NCBI GenBank assembly: GCA_002633025.1
Contig: NMRB01000851.1
Coordinates: 63,834 to 127,833 of the forward strand
Direction: 5' to 3'
Source of the DNA: Notospermus geniculatus
Taxonomy: Eukaryota > Nemertea > Pilidiophora > Heteronemertea > Lineidae
DNA: 64,000 nucleotides
The translations under genes and the position numbers were made by a program. A model generated the notes under the pieces. That model did not search any database, was not told where the DNA came from, and worked only from the letters and a program-made list of their open reading frames with translations. Shown one piece after another: positions 24,961-38,800 of the stretch; the first letter of the stretch is position 1; each line of letters opens with the position of its first letter.

Positions 24961-26531
24961 TTAAAAAGTCAAAATTAGTCAAAATTTGTGTTTTTGACCT
25001 AGAATTCTGTAAAATTTTCTCTTTGTCCCCCCCTTAAAAAATTCCTGGCAGAAACACTGGACTCACCCAACAGGTATGGCCAGGAATTGAACCAACAATC
25101 TTGGAGCGAGATGACGGCCCCTGACGATTTCCTTTGTGCGGCTCTGGCAGCTTAAGATAAAAACCTACATCATGTCTTTACCATGTTTACCAATCATCTT
25201 CCTTTAATCGTTGCCGCAGTTGCTTTTGACTTGATGCGGCTAAAGTCATCAACTTAAGAATGTGCATCTAATTCATTTGATCATTAGATGAGTAATCGAA
25301 GACTTTGCTTGGAAAAATAATCTGAAACTGATAGTACAGCATGGCGTTTGATGTTCGTCTGTGATGTCATTCCATGGATTAAATGTTGATGCATCCATTG
25401 GGTGCCAATCACCCGAGACGGGCTATCAAAGCTAATCACCGAGCAATCAACACCACAAATCATCCCCGGCGAGCAAATACGAGGAGAAAATGCAATCAGT
25501 GCACCAGGGGAATCAAATCTGGCCGTGTTAGTGACCTTTACAAGGACAAATTGTCCTCTTGAGCTTGATGTTTGGAGCGAGTTATTTGTTGTGCAAGGAC
25601 TAATCCATCGGGGGTCTTAAATGACGGAGTATGAGATGTGGTTGTACAGGATGGTCCGTGATGATAACAGTCCATCTGAGACCCACACAACAGCAACCAC
25701 TGTGCCTCTACCTTCAGGTTGTTCACCTTTTGGTGAGAAGAAACAGTAGAGCTGCCCAGACTTCATGATGAACTTTTGATCTCTTCACGTGAAAAGGTCT
25801 AGATCTCTTGAGACAAGGCATCCATGACGCCCGATGCCAACAGTTGGCTTCAACTTTACTATCACTTCAAATGTATCACTTGAATTGGAAAAATGTAAAG
25901 TATTCTTCTTGTGGTTGTTAAAGATGGTTTCGGCAGGTGTTTTCTGGCTGATTCTCTCAAAGAAACGTATAAGTCAGAAAAGAATAAGAGAAAAGAGGAG
26001 CTGACATTTAGCCAAACTGAATGGTTTCTGTGTGAATGAACGTGGAAAGGTAGATACGGTACGCCCACCCCAAGCCATTGTCAGGAAATTGCCCCATTTC
26101 CGTGTTGATGTTTAATATTTGGAAATGGCTTGAAGTAGTCCACTCCAGAGTCAGAGGTACTGCTTGGTGGGAGGGAATGGACAGTTTGATGCTTCCTTAC
26201 TAATTTGCCATGAAGTGGCAGAAAACTGAAGACAATGAGCATTTAGGTTATGTGAACTTCCTACTGTTGTGAGGGCGTGGTGTGCCAATGTTCCTGTCAG
26301 GAGAAATGTTGGCTCCTTGAAGAAGCACTGGGAGGTGATATACATTCTGCATGCTCATTCTCTGAGTTCATTTTCATTGATTTTGAGGCAAAAGAGTTTC
26401 TCCCACCCGTCAGTCCACGCCCAACTTGACATTCTGTTATTCATTGTATGATAGCTCAAGCCTGTTTCTTCCTCTCCATGTATCAATCATGAAGCAGCTG
26501 AGTACATGTCCCATTTACTTCGTCTTTGCAG

Positions 26532-26804
26532 ACCTAACCTCCAAAATGGAACAAAACATTCAAACAACCGACGATCTCATTCATCACGCCGACGAGGATG
26601 AGAGGAGCAAAGACGACCACAGCAAGGTCTCAGTCAAGATGAACACGTTATCGCCACCCTCGACGAGCCACAAATCTCAGATGACCAGCGTCTCCCTGAC
26701 GGACATCAACAGCTACATGAACCGGCGATTCTCACAGACGCTACCGTCGGGATTCGATGCCAGTACTTACAGTATTAACTTTACAGATGGAGTCATTGAA
26801 ACAA
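26532..26804 (+). CDS. SLC4A11: SLC4A11 exon with first ATG (residues 1-86)
   Basis: The acceptor is cgtctttgcag at 26531 and the donor gtaagt at 26805. The ATG at 26546 opens a hydrophilic, acidic and Ser/Thr-rich N-terminus (DEDER, then [11 protein letters not shown]) with no hydrophobic segment, as expected for the poorly conserved cytoplasmic end of the protein. The exon ends in phase 1 (an A that completes AAT). Translation is also open from the acceptor to the ATG (LTSK before Met), so a further upstream coding exon could lengthen the protein; none was identified. The first ATG is taken as start because no upstream partner in frame is visible. Confidence 0.75.
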
Positions 26805-29800
26805 GTAAGTGCATCTATCTTGTCTATCTGGGTCCATCGTTTGTGGCTTGTATTCTTGTGCTTTTTGCCAGCTCCTCTTCTCTAAATCGTGAATGAACTT
26901 TATTCCAGCTCATACCACCTAAACTACAACTGAATTCCAGATTTCAGTTGTGTGATGCCACGAATGACTATATGGTTGGTGGCCGCCCTTGACAGCTTCT
27001 CTATTGTTGGTCACCCCCTGACTGCTTCTCTATGGTTGGTGGTCGTCCCCGACTGCTTCTCTTTGGTTGGTCGTCCCCAACTGCTTCTCTTTGGTTGGTG
27101 GTTGCCCCCGACTGCTTCTCTTTGGTTGGTCGTCCCCAACTGCTTCTCTTTAGTTGGTGGTAGGTTGCCCCCGACTGCTTCTCTTTGGTTGCTTGCTCCT
27201 GACTGCCTCTCTCTGTTGCTGTTGGTTGCTCCTTACTGCTTCTCTACGGTTGCCGGTCGCCCCTGACTACTTCTCTTTGGCTGGTAATCACCCCTGTTCC
27301 CTTCTCTTTGGTTGGTTACCCCTGACCCTTCTCTCTGATTGCTTCTTTGTGGCTGCTGTCCACATCTGACTGCTTCCCTGCCAACTGGCGTCATTCTCAG
27401 ATAGTTGTTCCTCTACAAAGTAGACAACATCTCATCAAACCCTCCTGCATGTGAACTGCCAGACTCCCCTGTTGGCGCCAGTCTTTGTTACCGACGGCAG
27501 ACATCGACCTGGCCTAGTGGTAGCATCACATCGATACAGCATCCCTAATCAGTTGACCGTGTGTCTCGTTTGAGCAATGCCAGATCAATACCTGATTGAT
27601 CTCAGGTAGCTCCGTGTTGAAGCGATCAGCCTAATTGACAGAGTGTCTTCCCCAATCTTAATCAGTACGTATTGTCTGCAATGGTTGCCTGATCAGGTTC
27701 TGTTCATTGATGAACAGTACAAAAATAGGTCCCAGAAACACATTTGCATGAATTTGGCAAATCTTTCTTTTAATCTTGTGTTACTTTGTCATATTCATAA
27801 TGATTATGAGGGTGTGGTCACAGGACATGGCTGCCTTTCTTTGGGTCTATGTGGATCGTGTTGTGGTCACACTCAGCACAATGTAGTGAGACTCTCTGGA
27901 TACTGCATGTGTCATCTCCATCGATGGGAAGGATTGACAACCACTTGGAGTTCCCTCAGCCTACATGCGCACACTCCCTTGGCAGTCATATTGTAATGAT
28001 TTGCCCACTCATCAAGTCACCATGTTCACCAGGCCACTAGACTAGGGATGTGTGGGGTGATTGTCTGAACAGAAGGGAGACCATCATGGATGGTTTGTAT
28101 TCATAACACTGATACACAGCCCCAAAAAGCTGCTTTCGGCGACTTCCCAGCCTGCCCTCACTGATGTGGAAGCATCAATCCCCACGTAGCTCAAAAAACA
28201 TGCATCTGATCATGGCAGTAGAACAACCATGTGATCAATCAAACTAAATCTTGGCTCTGATCCCCCTGTCTGGTATCATCTTGCCGAGATTAAGCTATCC
28301 ATTTAATGGAGGTATTGGCGCAACTTTATTGATTGAGCTGAAATCATGATATTGAACTGTGGATCTAGAACTGCCGGGAGCAACTTGCATCAGGTATGTA
28401 AGCAATGAGTTCAGTTTAGTGCTCAAAGAGTTCTTTATTGTAAATATGCTTAATACGCATGCAAACCTCTTTTTAATGGAGTTGAATAGTTGAACAACTA
28501 TTGTCATTGTCATCAACAATTCATGACTAGAGATCCCTCAATAGCTAGCTAGGCCCGAACAGTCATAGACACAAGAAGGTATCAACTACTACATAGTTGC
28601 TTTGACTAGCTCTTCTGCAAGAGAATTCTCCTGGTGACAACATCGCTTATGTTCATCAGCAGGTTCATTATGCAGTGCTGCCACCTCAATCAATGTTTGG
28701 AACTAAAAATCTTTTCTCCGTTATGATCATAAACTGTGCATGACCAGTTTTCAGACATATTGAAGGTCAAATGAATAGAAATGACTTGCTTTTGGACAAT
28801 CTGGTGTCCATAATACAGAGGTGGGCTCTAATCTGGTGTCTGCTATGGGACATTCCACTATAGTATAATGGACTGGTTCATAAACCTTCGTATGAACTAA
28901 TTTGTATTTTGCCGCGGGGTGATTCATGGATCCAGTTTTCTCATTGAACAATTTTTATCGTGCTGCTGCGTAGGTTGGGCCGTTGGGTGTTTTACTAGTG
29001 AACATAAGTGAAGAAAAGGAAAAGCCTGGGCGGCCAGTGAAGTTAGGATCTGCAGGAATGCGGTGCACGGAAGCTAGGTAAGATTGTGAACCAATGTCAT
29101 TTAGTATTACAGGAGAGTACGGTAGGTCCATCTAGTGTACAGACCTCTTCCTCCAAATCAATGATATCCCAGTCTGAACCAAAATATCAGTCTTGTGTGT
29201 CTGGTTCACAAGTTCCGTTCGAGGGAAGGGAGGAGTAGGACAGGTGAGAATGTTAGCTAGAAGACTGTCCCCAGGCATTCAATGAATTTGTCATGTTTGT
29301 TTGGTTTCCATGGTGATTTGTTCCTCAATGCTCTCTGATCATAACTGGTCGCTATTTCAAGTGTATCGCTGTCTTCATTGGTTTCTTGGACTTCCTACAG
29401 GTGGCACTGATGTTCTCAGTAACTTCAGGACAAGGGGCCTACTGGTTGTTCATTCAGAGGATGAAAGGCAGTGTGGTCAACCAGGAGCTTTTGCAGTTGC
29501 ACTCATGATCTTGCTCAAGACACTTTAGAAGGATTGTCACTTGGCATAGTTCAAAGAGGACGGAAGGTACATGTAGTATGGTCAAAGCAAACCTTCTGCA
29601 CTAAATGTGCCCTGTACTGTAGCAAACTTCCAAAATTTGAGATCAGCCTACCATGCCGGCGTGGGGTGCTGTCTTTGCCCAAATTCAACATGTCTGGAGT
29701 ATTGGTTGCCTGGGATACCACACAAGGTACATCAGCATCACCTCAAAGATGACCACTTTCCGATGTGGACCAATTCCTATGTTCAGCAAGAGATATCCAC

Positions 29801-32800
29801 TTGAGGTTCCATGGGTTGGTTGCTTCAACAACTGTCCCCTCATCTAATGAAATGCTCGAAGTCAAAGCCAACCAGTCATCTGATGGCCTGGCAGCCTCTC
29901 GTTGAAGGGAATCTCCTCTGACCTTACCAGAACTCGAAATAATCACACCTTCAGAGTCTTAAGTGTCTTGTTGCATCTCAGACAAGAGTAACGCTTGGAA
30001 TGTTCCTGCCCTATCAACCACAAACCATCCTCATCATCACCTGTTCTTCCATCATGCTGACTCCTCTAATCACCAACTGCCTGTTTTTTTTTCAATCCTC
30101 CTTTGGTCATTGTTTCCAGCCGACTGGTCTCTGTCTGTCTTCGTCTTTTTACGCTTGTTTGGGTTACTTGAGCTTGGGGGAAAAGGAAGTGTTTTTTTCT
30201 GGACAAAGTTGGTCGGAGTGGAGTCTTGTGTTCACAGTTTGCAATGAACTTATTTCGATACGTGCTGTATTCCAGGGGAAGTTTCGCTTCAAAGTCTGTC
30301 ATGTTAAGTTTTTAGAACAGGATCTATCCTTCTTTTCTTCTGAAGGATTAAATGGACTTTACTAAATCTCTTTAAATCACAGAAGAACTTACTGATGGAG
30401 TTTTGATGAGAATGCAAAATATTCTCACCAATTTAATTCCTAATTTCTCCATTTCGCTGTCACTTTTTCTGCCATATTTATACTTTTTAGCTGACGGATA
30501 AGAAATGCAATCTCAATGGAGAAAATTGAATCACGGCAAAATGAATCTTCAATTTGTCACCAAATGCAATAAAATGCTTTAAGATGTTGTCACGGAGCTT
30601 CACTCTTTCTCGTTAATATCGTGTCTGTTCAGCTTGTGAAAGAGCTAGGTGAAAATATTGACTGTAGAGTTGCTTCACAACAGCTGGTATTGATGATTTA
30701 CTGATAAAGTAGAAAGGAAAAGGCTTATTATGACCTCCACACACTCTCGGAGTGTGGAGGTCATATTGTTTTCACAGGGTTTCTTTCTATGTGTCTCCCC
30801 AATTTTCATTTTATTGAGCTAGCCTCGAAAACCGCTGATCGTACCAACCTGAACCTTTTCTCCAGGTCTGTAGTGGGGAATTATCTAGAGACGAGATTAG
30901 CGATTTTGGAATTTGTTCGGCGGTTTCAGAGTTTTGGGGCATTTTAGGCGAAAAATTCCCTAATTTATTCAGCGGGATGACGTCAGTAATTTATTCCGTT
31001 GCTATGACGTCGCGTCGTATTGCTCAACAACGATCGTGGCGACGTCGAGATCACGACGTGATCACGCGTGTTTGTACTGTTGCTTGGGGCTGGCGTGCTG
31101 GTCAGATGAATCGCCGAAAACACAGTAAAATGCTGGGCCTATGCCAAAAACGCCACGTGCATGAAGGGCAGTAGGATGTAGGCCTATACATCAAATACCG
31201 GTAGGCCTACGGCCATCTCGCTCGCTATTCGTTGGCGGGCTCCGATTTTTGTTCTCGTTTTCCTGTCATGTGGTCATGGGCGCCATTTTCGTTCCTACTA
31301 ATCACGCTTGCGCATTTTCTGCCTGACGTCATCACATAAATTATCCCGGAAGCACTGATGTCACGCACCCGATGCATGTTCCAGGAACAGCCATCTGGCC
31401 CATCAGCGATCAAAAATGTAAACACAGACTGTGCAGCACGACATGTAGATCCGTGCATGGCGGCATGCATGTACATGTGTGCTCGCGTCAGTTTCCGACG
31501 ACGGGTGGCGGCTTCACTTCAGCCACAGCATGTTCAGTCGCAGGATTATCATTGAACTTGACACAACGACTCAAGGATGGCGAAACGTGTTGAGTCTTCT
31601 TCTCGCTGGCATGTCTGCGTGGTGTGCCGTGGAGTTACACGCCACGGTGATTGGTCAGCATAGCATGGGATGGCATGCATGGCGGCGTGCATGTCACGTG
31701 TTTGTGTCAGTGAGTGATGGGTCGGCTTGGATTAAATTTCAGCATGATAATGATGATGAAGTTCACCTCTTAGTACTCGGCGTCAATGTGGAGGTCATCA
31801 AATTCGCGAATTCAGCGAATTTACAATTCTAGTCTCTTTCTACTTTTGAAGGAAGAAGGCGATTTTGAGAAATTTGCTGGATTTCTGTTTCCTGAATAGC
31901 ATCTACTATGTAGACCAACAAATTCACCTCACTGGCTTTGTCTTCCAGGACGTTGATAATCTGTGGCTTTCCTTCAAAGGTTGTTGAAAGCAATATGAGG
32001 CATTGGGTAAAACAACTACATGTAATTCTGAATCTACTGTTATGGAAGCTGCAGTCATCTTCCCTGGTTTGTACTCTCTTTCCTGATTGAGTTTTACAAG
32101 ACAGCTAATTGTGAACAGACTGTAATGTAAGCTGTAATCATCTTTGGCTTGTAATCGTTTTCCTGGCCTGGCCCTACAATACAAGACAGCTAATTGTGAA
32201 CAGACTGTAATGCTGTGATCATCTTCCCTGGATTGTCCTCACTTTCCTGATCTGGCTGTGTCTTCTATTCATGATAATCTCACAACCACTCAGTGGGGAA
32301 AAATGTCTTTCTGATCAAAGTAGTGAGACTGTGGGAATGCTGATTGGATCAAGCTGATATCAAGAGGGTTGTGTGTTACGGTACATGCTCTTATTAGGTC
32401 CCTGTTGGAAATCAATTAGCAAAATGGAAAGCTAATTAACAGCTGGTTGGTGGAAGAGTAACTGCTTCTGGTTGGTGAAGATTTGATGTTGATTCTCATG
32501 GATTTGAATGAAAATGGACATGTATGTCCATAAATGCATGATTTTCTAAATCAAATGTTTCAGCTTTTGCTTGTTGTTGCCTTTTATTTGCATTTACATG
32601 TACATGTTGATATTGATTTGAGTTTAATCTGGAGTTATAGTTTAGAACTTTCAGTTATGACTTGTGCATTTTGATTTTCAATTACCTCTCTTTGTTGGTG
32701 CTAACTCTTGATTTGGTGATGAATGCAGAGCATCCGGTGATGACACTAACTCAAAAGTCATGCAGAGTGAGCCATATTCCCTTAACAATCCCCAACCTCG

Positions 32801-35800
32801 CAGATGGTGTCACCTTTTGATCACCTGGTAGAATTACTAAATACTTGCGTTGACATCAACTCTGAACTCTTCCGATCCTGTGATATGCAAGAAGAATACC
32901 AATCATGGTGTGTTCTTACTTGATCACATCGTAAATGATTGATGACTCATGGTGAACGCCATCAACCCCCAATAGCAACACCGCTGATGCCAAGTCTTAG
33001 CACCAACTTCACCCATTCTGCATCTTATTGTCTATATTGTTTACTTTCTTTTGATTTGATGTTGTTAAATGTCGTTGCTTTCCTAATTTTATTTTAGATG
33101 GTGGGCCACCTGGTGTTGCGTTTGATGATGTTCGCCAACCTGAGTATCACCACTTCCCATCTATCACGACAGAATGTTCTGAGAAGCATGACTTGATAGG
33201 TATAGTGCTTGTTTTGAGTTTGTCTCTCCTTTTGTTTTGCCCTTTACCTTTATTAGCAGGCGCGGATCCAAGGGGGGCACACCCGGCGCACCCCCCTTTC
33301 GGCCAACAAATCTATAAAATTGACTGTAAAATTATGAAATTTGGAGCAAATCATTGAAATTCACCCCAGATTTCAATATTTCTAGCACAATGCACCCCCT
33401 CTTTTATGAAATTGTGGATCCGCCCCTGATTAGTCATTCATGCTTTTGTGGAAATATACGATTTAGAATTCTTTTCCGTGTTTCTCCTCCAGAACATATC
33501 TACGTATGTCCTAAACCATTGCCGTCTCTTACATGTACCCATCCTGTTATTTCAGTGACATGACTTGTTGGTACAGTGATGATGGCAATAATATTACACC
33601 CCTTGGTGGATATAAGCTCATTTCCCAAACACCCCACAGAAACGCATCATAATTTCACCTTGATAAATTTGTGTTTCTCAGTATATGGCTTCACGCCCAC
33701 TTGTATTTCACTAGGGACCAATACAATTAATTTTCTTGCCAAACTGGTGAATACTAATGTGATAAGTGATTACTGTTTGTTTGTTGGGGTGGTATCGCTG
33801 TCACCAAGGCTGTCGAGGAACTAGGGCACTGGTATCGCTGTCACCAAGACTGTCCAGGAACTAGGGCACTGCTTCAAATCTCAGTTTTCGCCTTCAGTTG
33901 GTTCGCGGAAGCAGCGCCTTTAGTTCCGCTGTATTCTGCACTTTATTGCCCATAGCCATTAGCTCTTGCTTCCCTTTCTTATTTGAACGAGTGCTCTCAC
34001 CTACCAACATGATATAGAGGATTAACCATAGCCATTAGCTCTTGCTTCCCTTTCTTATTTGAACGAGTGCGCTCACCTACCAACATGATATAGAGGAGAA
34101 TGATGATCGTTCTTGTCTCATCTCTGATTCCGATGCATCTCATTACCCCAGTCTCCTTTCATGATTGATAATTTCCACGACTGCATAATTCAGGAGCAAT
34201 TACTCCAATCAGTGTGTAATCAAAGTGTACTCTAAGAGCTTAGGAATAATTCATGTTGTTTTAACTATGGGTTTCTTGGTCGCCTGTCGCATAGATCTCC
34301 TGCATGGGATGGAACCAGTTGGAGCTTGAATTGTCTTCAAGTTTCAGGTACTGATCTGGTATTCAGAATTGTGGTTGCTTGCATTCACTCCTGGACTGTT
34401 GAGATACAGTACAGGTCAAATGTACTGTAGTAGACGAATGCGAAATTACGCTCTTTGAAATACAGCCTGACTAAACCATCTCCCCTCTTCAAAGTCTTTG
34501 ATCCACCATTAAAGCCAGCAGCACACCAGGCGATATCGCCATCAATATTCTCGCCAGCCACCACTGACTAGGCAATGTCGATTTTGGTGTTCTTGGACAT
34601 CGGGTGAGCATTGCTGAGAAGATTCCACAGATCACTGTTCAGCGCACGCCTACTGATTTTGCTCACTTGCAAGATGATCACTTGCGATATCGTCTACACC
34701 CGGTGTGTGGTGGCTTAACTGTCTCTCATACCAATCACTGTACCCTTCCAATACGGATTACTCTATAGACGTTCCCTCCATGAGGCTCCATATTGGTTCT
34801 AACAATGCCGTATGTTGAGATTTCATCTTTGTATCAACCACACCATGCGCTGATGTCATCCTGCATTCGATTACAGCTATCTAAAATAGCCAGTGGCTTT
34901 GCAATTTCTGATTCTGCAACTGGAAATCAAATTTGGCTGCAGAATTGAAAGTCGCAGCTCATTCATCTTGATATTTCCTCAAAAAATTCTGGCCGAGCGA
35001 TGCATTTGGCGACTCAGAAATGATCCTTGATTGAAACTTATTCAGTTGTTGGTATTAAGATCAGGGTTACAGTCACTATCAGGCGATCATCCCTGGCATG
35101 GCTTATGACATTTTGAGATGGATATTCTTCCATAGTCGATGGGTAAAATTGATTTCCAGAGAAGTTCAAATGAAAAATTACTGATTTCTTGAAAAAGAGC
35201 CGTTCGACTTTCACACAATGAGTGGAACGTGAGTGACATGATGTCAGATGAGGGCATTCGACTTTATAGATTAGGATTTCATTCACAACATTTGGATCAT
35301 CCGATATTCTTACTGGATGAACGGTGAATGAAAAGATGTCAGTACATCCAGCACCAGCCATCGTCAAAGCTTCCTGAAACCATTTCTGGGCTGCCAACAT
35401 GTTGCTTTTCAATGCCATGGTAAGGAAAAGGTTATTTGGTATCAGGATGTCGTGACCAAGTAGCTGAGTAGATTAAGATGGCTTTTCTTCCACACTTACC
35501 AGGCCAATGATATGGCTTTGACCTTCTTGGAAAAATCCAATCCAATAGGCCTACAATACAACTGAAGAGAGAAAAATACCGAATCCCTGCCACAATTTCC
35601 AGAGACTGTTCCCAGAAGATTCTGAGTCAAAATCAATTTTACAAAATTCTATGATGATCTAGAAGAACAGCCATAAACCATCATATTGATTCACTCAGTG
35701 TTCTCAGCATCACCAGACGGTTAATGGGCGATATGCACCTTCCACGACAGTCATTGTAATAAAAACAATGCACAATCAGCACTTCCTTTCAAAGCTATTT

Positions 35801-38800
35801 TCGATTTAGGATATCATCGCACGCAATCTCCGTGATGAAGGAAGTGATTTCGTGATACTAAAGAACAATCACACAGACTCCAAGAATGGTGATATAGACT
35901 CTAGCGGTGAAACAGACTCTTCTCATTCCATTCAGAGTTGAAGCTTGGGGACTGAGTATGGAGCATTCCCGACAGTATCGAGATCAGATAATTGAGGGTT
36001 TTGCTCGAGTCACGTTCATAGGAATGTGCCCAGAATAATCCAACCCTTGTATGGATGGAGAATGGATGGAGATTGTGAGGCTGGTTGCCTTGTAGTTCTT
36101 TGAGAGCATGCTGAGAGCGTACGTCATTGCTGGTGTATGTTGTTCCACCGCTGCAGGATTTCTGACATCCAGTATGCCCCATCCTGGAATTCAACGTGTA
36201 TTGGCGACGTCAGAAGAGCGTAGTTGGAGGGTGGAGCGATGTCACAACCCCCGGTGGTCAAGATGGTATGCACAAGGTGGAGATCCAAGATACAGAAAAG
36301 CACAAAATTGACACACAAAATGATAATAAGCAAGAAGTCAATCTCCAGAATTCACGAATTTTCGACCCCAACCGGGGTCTTTTTCAAGTGGAACTTTGAA
36401 AAAGACCCCGGTTGGGGTCGAAAATTCGTGAATTCTGGAGATTGACTTCTTGCCCAAGGTGGAGATGATGCTCAAAAACCTTGGCCGGGCTGTCCCAGGC
36501 TGCCTTGTCCCATCGGTAAATGCATCCCTGCATTTGGTGCAAGAACATCAAGACATCGTGGAGTATGAGATGAGAAAAGAATAAGTGGCAACTGATTGAG
36601 CTGCTCCTGGAGTTCCCTGACATGTTTTCTGGAGTCACTGGGACAAAAGTGTGAAGCACTTTGGGACTGTCTTGAGGTTAAAACAGGCTAAAGTACAACA
36701 GAAGCCGACCTCATGGAAAGTGGCAGACTCCACCAACATAGTTACTGAGTGATGTTTCCAATGTGCCCAAGGACAGCATTTGATCATGATCATTACATTA
36801 AACCACACTTCAATATTTGTCAGCATAATCAGCAACCTTTGGGGGATGCCTGCCAATCAGCTTTACCGATAGACATTTGATAAGTATCACCAATTAGGGT
36901 AATAAACTATCCATAGGAGCGAGCAGACCAGTATGGTTGACATCAAATTATTCTGTGATGAGTTTTTGGAGGACAAACAAAATAAGGAAGGAATTAATTG
37001 TACAAAGATGATGTGATGTACATCATTTGTTTTATCGTGGTTGTTGTCTAACATTTTGTGCAGTTCGTGCGTCAAACCATCTTGACATTTCAAGGCCTAC
37101 GGTCACTTCGCCCTTCGAAATGCGCTCCCTTCAAAGCGACAGTATGATTGGTAGGAAAGCTTGTCAGGGCAAGATGTAGTCAAACAGCACAAAGGTCCTC
37201 GTCCTTGCCCCTCCTGTCCTGATGATCACCTGGCCATTAAACACCATTAGCCTGGCAATCTCCCATATAATCCCCATTATCACATCAGGGACGTGATTCT
37301 CATGGTCATACTGATTTCACGATTCCCTAGGCAGATGCTTGTCATGCCTGCAGGGGAAGCAAAATATACATGTCCGGCCAGGCTGAAAGCATCAGGGGCT
37401 CTTAGCGCTCGCTTCCTTCATCACCTCACACGGTGACGAAGGGAGCCAGCGCTAAGAACCCCTGATGCTTTCAGGATGATGTCCAGAGAGGCCAAGCTTT
37501 CATCTTGGTCTTCGATTCTTGTCTCTTGGGCCAAAATCATTGTGACGTGCCCTTTGGTTTGGATCTTCCCATTTAGATGCACTTAGAGTTGCATTAGCTT
37601 AGGCAATATTGGCATGGTCATCCCACCAGCAAAGTATTCTGTAAGCCTATCAGTATCACAGCCATGGAGGTACCTATTATCATCTTGCCCATGTCTTGGT
37701 CAGCTTTCCTTTGAAGAGGATTGCTTGTGACAAGGTCCTGGATTGTTTCCCCATATAATGATTGCACTAATGAAGGTTCTGGTAAAGCTTAGTATCCGTG
37801 GTCAAAGCTTGCTCAAATCCTTTTGGCTCTAATGGCTGGTCATTTCCAGCTTTGCTGCTTTAGGACAGAGAATGATCCAATATTAGGGCTCAGTCAGGGG
37901 GATGGTGAAATGGCCGTCGGAAGGAAAAACAACGCGAAGGAATCATTGCAGTGACAAATGGAACCTGTCTCCTTCACACCATGTTCCACCAATCTGTACA
38001 CAATCTGGCCATGACCTTTTATCCATTTTAGGAAATTGGACAAGCTCCTTATAATGATGAGAAATAGATTGTTCTTGGTGGCGTGTAAAGAGCAAAAGTA
38101 CCCGAGACGGGGCTAAAAACTCATGTTTCTCTCGGGATTGAATAAGAACGCGGTCAGAAGCCTTGACTTTTGATGTGATATTCGATCTTATAAAAAGCAA
38201 TCAGTCGATGGCGACTCCAGAGTCATGTTAGAGGTATCCAATTGAAGGAGTAAAGAAAAGCACCGCCTTTCTCTCTGCTTCAACAATAATGGTTCAGTGC
38301 ACTTGAGACGGCAGCGTCAAGGCTGAATAATGTGATGGATTGTTTGGTCACAGGTTGTGACCTTGTCAAAGTCACCATGGCCGCAGGTGGGTAGGTGCAT
38401 CTGGGGAGGTCTCAACCGGAACCCAGCCAAAATGTTGGCCATTGATTATGGTAGTTCTCTTGTGTTTGTTTTTACAACTGGTGTCGGAGTGCATCCTTTG
38501 GATCACATCTTATGTAAGGCATTTTGGATCACATCATATGGCAACATTTCGATAACATCAAGTTGTAAGGCAACTTACGGATCGCGTCATCTGCAAGACA
38601 GTTGGAGGTCGGTCTCTCATCTGCCATGTAGAATTCTTGTCATGACTGGCTGTGATTCCATGAATGTCCCTCATGAGTCCACCTGTACCTTGTCCTCTCA
38701 CCGAGTGGGGCGGACTGCCAATCAGACGACAGACCAAGATTGGACGGAGGCGTATCAAGAGAAGTCTTTCCGCAGCAACAGGCGGACAATGCTGTGATTT

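Larger units (their letters stand above)
1..26531 (+). other. Upstream / leader-intron region without confirmed coding exons
   Basis: Apart from the repeats listed separately, no supported gene is seen. The following stretches hold nothing I recognise: 263-1390, 1440-2730, 3951-6676, 6742-7212, 8433-8886, 8966-9623, 9832-10246, 10372-11718, 12026-12876, 13947-14412, 21762-22980, 23113-24675 and 24965-26531. Whether this is one giant first intron, promoter region or intergenic DNA cannot be decided without transcripts. Open frames here are short, lack codon bias and often occur in repeated DNA. Confidence 0.6.
26805..33097 (+). other. SLC4A11 intron between first two coding exons
   Basis: The intron contains a minisatellite at about 26975-27345 and a CpG-rich block with hairpin edges at 30727-31801. 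I see no gene in 27361-30726 or 31802-33097. Confidence 0.6.

Noticed and set aside
35038-35418. 126-codon minus-strand frame
   Set aside because: No motif, no homology recognised, no supporting exon structure.
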